DNA of 64,000 bases from Insolitispirillum peregrinum (GTDB lineage Bacteria > Pseudomonadota > Alphaproteobacteria > Rhodospirillales > Rhodospirillaceae), in the NCBI RefSeq assembly GCF_042665255.1, contig NZ_JBHTCD010000022.1; one strand, 5' to 3'. The notes under the pieces are model-generated. The model searched no databases, was not told the origin of the DNA, and worked only from the letters and a program-made list of their open reading frames with translations. Shown here one piece after another: positions 60,627 through 64,000 of the stretch. The position numbers were made by a program, and so were the translations under genes. Each line of letters begins with the position of its first letter. The stretch's first letter is position 1.

Positions 60627-60681
60627 ATGGGGTCCGGGGCCTCAAGGCCCCGGCGAGGTGTGGAGCAGCGCTCCACGTCCT
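60627..60681 (+). repeat. MITE-like double-hairpin repeat (C5)
   Basis: GGGGTCCGGGGCCTCAAG, the GGCCCC arm, TGGAGCAGCGCTCCA and CGTCCTTG, then a trailing CCGTCGCGTCCCGTG near 60705-60719 that resembles the right end of other copies. Confidence 0.82.
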
Positions 60682-60750
60682 TGTTTCCCAATCGTGTTCC
60701 CCAACCGTCGCGTCCCGTGACTCTGCCTCTCCTGCCGCTCTGCGCTCCCC

Positions 60751-61647
60751 TTACGGGGGCGTACACTGGCGCAATCCCTGTCGCAGGTGATCAACCATCA
60801 TCCGCACCTTGGGGAGTGTATGCCGCCGTTCCGGGTAGACCGCCCATACCGCCGTGTTCGGGGGCTGATGGGCGGGCAGCAAGGACACCAGCCGCCCGGC
60901 GGCCATGTGGTCCTGCACGTAATAATCCGGCAACTGGCACAGCCCGAACCCGCGCAGGGCGGCGTCGAGGATGGCGGTGCCGCTGTTGCAGCGCCAGTGC
61001 CCGTTGCCATTGCTGTGGGCCTTGAACAGCCAGTCTTCACCATCGACCTGAAACACCCAGTGGTCGGTGCTGCCTGACAGGCAGCGATGGGTTTGCAGGT
61101 CTGACAGGCTATGCGGCGTGCCATAGCGTTCCAGATAGGACGGCGCGGCACACAGGTACATCTGGCGCGGAGCCAGACGGGTGGCAATCAGGCGTGAGGG
61201 CTGTAGACGACCCAGCCGCACCGCCAGATCAAAGCCGTCTTGTACCAGATCCATCGTCTGGTTGCTGAGGACGATATCGACTTGCAGGCGGGGATACTTT
61301 TCGAGGAAATCATTAACCAGCGGCACGACAAAGCGTTCGCCATAGGCGACGGCGCAGGTCATGCGCAGCAGGCCGGTGGGGGTCTGTTGCAGCTCGCTGA
61401 GCGAGCGAAAGGCTTCGTCGCGGTCGTCGATCAGTCGCTGGCAATGGCCGTGCAGCAGCCGACCGGCTTCGGTCAACTGCACCGAGCGGGTGGTGCGGTG
61501 GAACAGGCGGGTTTGCAGGCGGTCTTCGAGGGCGGCAATGTGGCGGCTGACGTGCGAGGACGACACGCCCAGCCGCTCGGCGGCGCGGGTAAAGCTGCCG
61601 CAATCGGCGACGGCGGCGAATTCGTCGATGCCTTCCCAGTGGCTCAT
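60751..61647 (-). CDS. LysR-family transcriptional regulator
   Basis: Helix-turn-helix: FAAVADCGSFTRAAERLGVSSSHVSRHIAALED. The effector domain follows (about 90-295) with PTGLLRMTCAVAYGERFVVP and DLAVRLGRLQPSRLIATRL, typical of the CrgA/LrhA-like branch. The ATG at 61647 has GGGAG upstream and gives 298 residues. The stop codon lies in a GC hairpin (CCCCCGTAAGGGG). It is divergent from frmA, which makes it a likely regulator of the formaldehyde genes. Confidence 0.88.
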   Translation of the reverse strand: MSHWEGIDEFAAVADCGSFTRAAERLGVSSSHVSRHIAALEDRLQTRLFHRTTRSVQLTEAGRLLHGHCQRLIDDRDEAFRSLSELQQTPTGLLRMTCAVAYGERFVVPLVNDFLEKYPRLQVDIVLSNQTMDLVQDGFDLAVRLGRLQPSRLIATRLAPRQMYLCAAPSYLERYGTPHSLSDLQTHRCLSGSTDHWVFQVDGEDWLFKAHSNGNGHWRCNSGTAILDAALRGFGLCQLPDYYVQDHMAAGRLVSLLPAHQPPNTAVWAVYPERRHTLPKVRMMVDHLRQGLRQCTPP

Positions 61648-61790
61648 GCTTTCTCCCTGAAAATGGTTAATGGCAGGCAATTGCCAAAGATTATCCCTGT
61701 TTTGCAATAATGTCTTGCGACAACAGGGGCTAATCAGCCAGCCTTTCCCGTGGCAGGATAGCGTCATGTTTTTGCAGGAGAGTCTTGTCC

Positions 61791-62903
61791 ATGATTACGT
61801 CTCGCGCCGCCGTTGCCTGGGCCGCAGGCCAGCCGTTGACCATCGAACAGGTGCAGGTTGCCCCGCCCCGCGCCGGGGAAGTGCTGGTGCGCATTGTTGC
61901 CACCGGCGTTTGCCACACCGACGCCTTCACCCTGTCCGGCGATGACCCGGAAGGCATCTTCCCGGCGATCCTCGGCCATGAAGGCGCCGGGATCGTTGAG
62001 GAAATCGGGCCGGGGGTAACCTCGGTGGCGGTGGGGGACCATGTGATCCCGCTGTACACCCCGGAATGCGGCAAGTGCAAGTTCTGCCTGTCGGGCAAGA
62101 CCAACCTCTGCCAGGCCATCCGCGCCACCCAGGGCAAGGGCCTGATGCCCGATGGCACCACCCGCTTCTCGGTCGGTGGCAAGGACGTGTTCCACTACAT
62201 GGGCACCTCGACCTTCTCGGAGTACACCGTGCTGCCGGAAATCGCGCTGGCGAAGATCAACAAGGCGGCGCCGCTGGAAAAGGTCTGCCTGCTGGGCTGT
62301 GGCGTCACCACCGGCATGGGGGCGGTGATCAACACTGCCAAGGTCGAACCCGGCTCGACGGTGGCGATTTTCGGTCTGGGCGGCATTGGCCTGTCGGCGA
62401 TTATCGGTTCGGTGATGGCGAAGGCTGAGCGGATCATCGGCATCGACATCAACACCGACAAGTTCGATATCGCCCGCAAGCTGGGGGCCACCGACTGTAT
62501 CAACCCCAAGGATTTCGACCGTCCGATTCAGGACGTTCTGGTCGAAATGACCGATGGCGGCGTTGATTACTCGTTCGAGTGCATCGGCAACGTCGATGTG
62601 ATGCGCTCGGCGCTGGAATGCTGTCACAAGGGCTGGGGGGAGTCGGTGATCATCGGCGTTGCCGGGGCCGGTCAGGAAATCCGCACCCGTCCGTTCCAGC
62701 TGGTGACCGGTCGCGTGTGGCGCGGCTCGGCCTTTGGCGGCGTGCGGGGGCGGTCGGAACTGCCCGATTACGTCGAACGCTACCTGAAGGGTGACTTTGA
62801 ACTGGACACCTTCATCACCCACACCATGGGCCTCGACGAGATCAACACCGCTTTTGACCTGATGCACGAAGGCAAGAGCATCCGCAGTGTGGTGATCTAC
62901 TAA
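61791..62903 (+). CDS. frmA: S-(hydroxymethyl)glutathione dehydrogenase (class III alcohol dehydrogenase)
   Basis: It oxidises the glutathione adduct of formaldehyde to S-formylglutathione with NAD+. Catalytic zinc ligands are Cys in GVCHTDAFTLSGDDPEG and His in LGHEGAGIVEEIG. Structural zinc Cys are in CGKCKFCLSGKTNLC. The NAD-binding loop is AIFGLGGIGLSAIIG. It has 370 residues from ATG 61791; a TTG two codons upstream is possible. It is followed after about 80 bases by the matching hydrolase. Confidence 0.95.
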   Translation: MITSRAAVAWAAGQPLTIEQVQVAPPRAGEVLVRIVATGVCHTDAFTLSGDDPEGIFPAILGHEGAGIVEEIGPGVTSVAVGDHVIPLYTPECGKCKFCLSGKTNLCQAIRATQGKGLMPDGTTRFSVGGKDVFHYMGTSTFSEYTVLPEIALAKINKAAPLEKVCLLGCGVTTGMGAVINTAKVEPGSTVAIFGLGGIGLSAIIGSVMAKAERIIGIDINTDKFDIARKLGATDCINPKDFDRPIQDVLVEMTDGGVDYSFECIGNVDVMRSALECCHKGWGESVIIGVAGAGQEIRTRPFQLVTGRVWRGSAFGGVRGRSELPDYVERYLKGDFELDTFITHTMGLDEINTAFDLMHEGKSIRSVVIY

Positions 62904-62982
62904 AGCCATGATCGGGGGGCGGCATCACAACGATGTCCGTCCCCTGATCCTGTGTGCCCAACCATGTGACAGGGGTATGATG

Positions 62983-63834
62983 ATGACCGGTGAATTGACC
63001 TTGGTGGCCGCCAACAAAACCTTTGGCGGCTGGAACAAACGCTATCGCCATACCTCGGCGACGCTGGGCTGCGAGATGGTGTTCACCATTTTCCTGCCCC
63101 CCGGAGCCAGTGCCGAATCCCCGGTGCCGGTGGTCTACTGGCTGTCCGGCCTGACCTGCACTGACGAGAATTTCATCACCAAAGCCGGAGCGCAGCGGAT
63201 TGCTGCCGAACTGGGGCTGGCGCTGGTCGCCCCCGATACCAGCCCGCGCGGCGAAGACGTGCCCGATGACCCGGACAAGGCCTATGATTTCGGTTTGGGT
63301 GCCGGGTTCTATCTGAACGCGACGCAACAGCCGTGGTCCAGTCATTACCGGATGTACGACTATGTTGTTGCCGAGCTGCCGACCCTGATCGAGCAGGCTT
63401 TCCCGGTGAGTGACGTGCGTTCGGTGATGGGCCATTCGATGGGCGGCCATGGGGCGCTGATTTGTGCCCTGCGCAATCCGGGCCGCTATTGCGCCGTGTC
63501 GGCCTTTGCGCCGATCGTCAATCCGATGGCGGTGCCGTGGGGGCAAAAGGCGTTCAGCGGCTATCTCGGGCCAGACCGCCAGAGCTGGCGCGAATGGGAT
63601 GCCAGTGTGCTGATGGAAACTGCCGCCGAGCGCCTGCCGGTCCTGATTGATCAGGGCGACCGTGACGATTTCCTTGATACGCAACTGCGCCCGGAAATCC
63701 TGCAAGAGGTGGCGGCCCGCGTCGGCCACCCGATGACCGTCCGCATGCAGGCCGGTTATGACCACAGCTATTACTTCATTGCCTCGTTCATCGAAGACCA
63801 CCTGCGGTATCACGCCGAGGCGCTGAAGGGGTAG
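62983..63834 (+). CDS. frmB: S-formylglutathione hydrolase
   Basis: This serine esterase (esterase D type) releases formate and glutathione. The nucleophile is in MGHSMGGHGALICAL, the Asp in LIDQGDRDDFLD and the His in GYDHSYYFIASFI. PVVYWLSGLTCTDENFITKAGAQ is the family's oxyanion region. The start is at one of three tandem ATGs (62977, 62980, 62983); AGGGG fits 62983 best, giving 283 residues. With frmA it forms the glutathione-dependent formaldehyde pathway. Confidence 0.94.
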   Translation: MTGELTLVAANKTFGGWNKRYRHTSATLGCEMVFTIFLPPGASAESPVPVVYWLSGLTCTDENFITKAGAQRIAAELGLALVAPDTSPRGEDVPDDPDKAYDFGLGAGFYLNATQQPWSSHYRMYDYVVAELPTLIEQAFPVSDVRSVMGHSMGGHGALICALRNPGRYCAVSAFAPIVNPMAVPWGQKAFSGYLGPDRQSWREWDASVLMETAAERLPVLIDQGDRDDFLDTQLRPEILQEVAARVGHPMTVRMQAGYDHSYYFIASFIEDHLRYHAEALKG

Positions 63835-63849
63835 TTCCCCCTCGCCTTG

Positions 63850-63895
63850 GAGCAGTGAGTGCAAAAGTGGTTCCGGTTTTGCGCAAACTCACTGC
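63850..63895 (+). repeat. TAGAGC-family palindromic element, type A variant
   Basis: GAGCAGTGAGTGCAAAAGTGG, a GGTTCCGGTT core, then TTGCGCAAACTCACTGC. The stem bases GAGTG/CACTC differ from other type A copies but still pair. Confidence 0.7.
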
Positions 63896-63910
63896 GACAA
63901 AACAAAAAAC

Positions 63911-63950
63911 AGGATCATGGAGCGCTGCTCCACACCTCGCTGGGGCCTTA
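63911..63950 (-). repeat. MITE-like double-hairpin repeat, degenerate copy (C6)
   Basis: On the minus strand it reads AAGGCCCC, then CGAGGTGTGGAG and GAGCAGCGCTCCATG; the first hairpin arm is lost where a type D element joins at TAGAGC. Confidence 0.7.
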
Positions 63951-64000
63951 GAGCGTTTTCACACCGAGCGAAAACGCTCTTCCCTTTTAGGGCCGCATTT
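63949..64000 (+). repeat. TAGAGC-family palindromic element, type D, cut by window end
   Basis: TAGAGCGTTTTCACACC pairs with GCGAAAACGCTCT, then CCCTTTTAGGGCCGCATTT. It is the inverse complement of 33548-33600 with very few changes. Confidence 0.8.

Noticed and set aside
57300..64000. cas genes near the CRISPR array
   Set aside because: All genes here are accounted for as PepSY protein, LysR regulators, a secreted protein and formaldehyde enzymes; none has Cas motifs.

Overview
The window is GC-rich DNA from a flagellated alphaproteobacterium. The evidence is the CckA-CtrA cell-cycle circuit, an alphaproteobacterial SOS operator (GTTC-N7-GTTC) at recA, the fliQ-fliR-flhB-cckA gene order, and many dispersed palindromes of a kind common in that class. 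Gene content fits a Rhodospirillales spirillum (Novispirillum, Insolitispirillum or a Magnetospirillum-like genus). The genus is a guess from family resemblance; nothing here proves it.

Layout. 0-1.5 kb: the end of an IS5-family insertion sequence and a frameshifted gene. 1.5-11 kb: housekeeping genes (gltX, nadE, pncB, a class II DAHP synthase) and an unusual 592-residue protein with an HSS/SGHY module. 11-22 kb: recA with two SOS boxes, cckA, and flagellar export and basal-body genes (flhB, fliR, fliQ, fliP, fliO, two small companions, flgB, flgC, fliE), with alkB between them. 22-24 kb: an AT-richer island with a small orphan protein and a sulfotransferase-like protein, framed by repeats. 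24-33 kb: flavodoxin, an L,D-transpeptidase with a long Pro/Ala tail, and a hybrid kinase / EAL / receiver operon. 34-40 kb: fliJ, fliI, divergent ctrA, an XRE regulator and a periplasmic-sensor diguanylate cyclase. 40-51 kb: polyamine uptake and catabolism (potA, a binding protein, potB, potC, puuR-like, gabD, gabT, an omega-aminotransferase). 51-58 kb: a TonB-dependent iron-type uptake cluster (receptor, tonB, exbB, two exbD, PepSY protein), the second exbD carrying an in-frame amber codon. 58-64 kb: two LysR regulators, an orphan CRISPR array with ten spacers, and glutathione-dependent formaldehyde detoxification (frmA, frmB).

How parts fit together. CckA and CtrA are master regulators of flagellar genes in this class, and consensus or near-consensus CtrA sites lie between fliI and ctrA and upstream of flgB. 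nadE and pncB serve NAD salvage. Pot, aminotransferase, GabT and GabD would take putrescine to succinate under a PuuR-like repressor, although no dedicated aminobutyraldehyde dehydrogenase was seen.

The most unusual signal is non-coding. At least five families of intergenic palindromes share the end motif TAGAGC...GCTCTA. Some pairs differ by compensatory base changes in stems. In three genes the element edge supplies the TAG stop codon. A separate MITE-like family carries two strong hairpins and terminal inverted repeats around CACAGnACACGAC. One copy of each kind sits between potB and potC.
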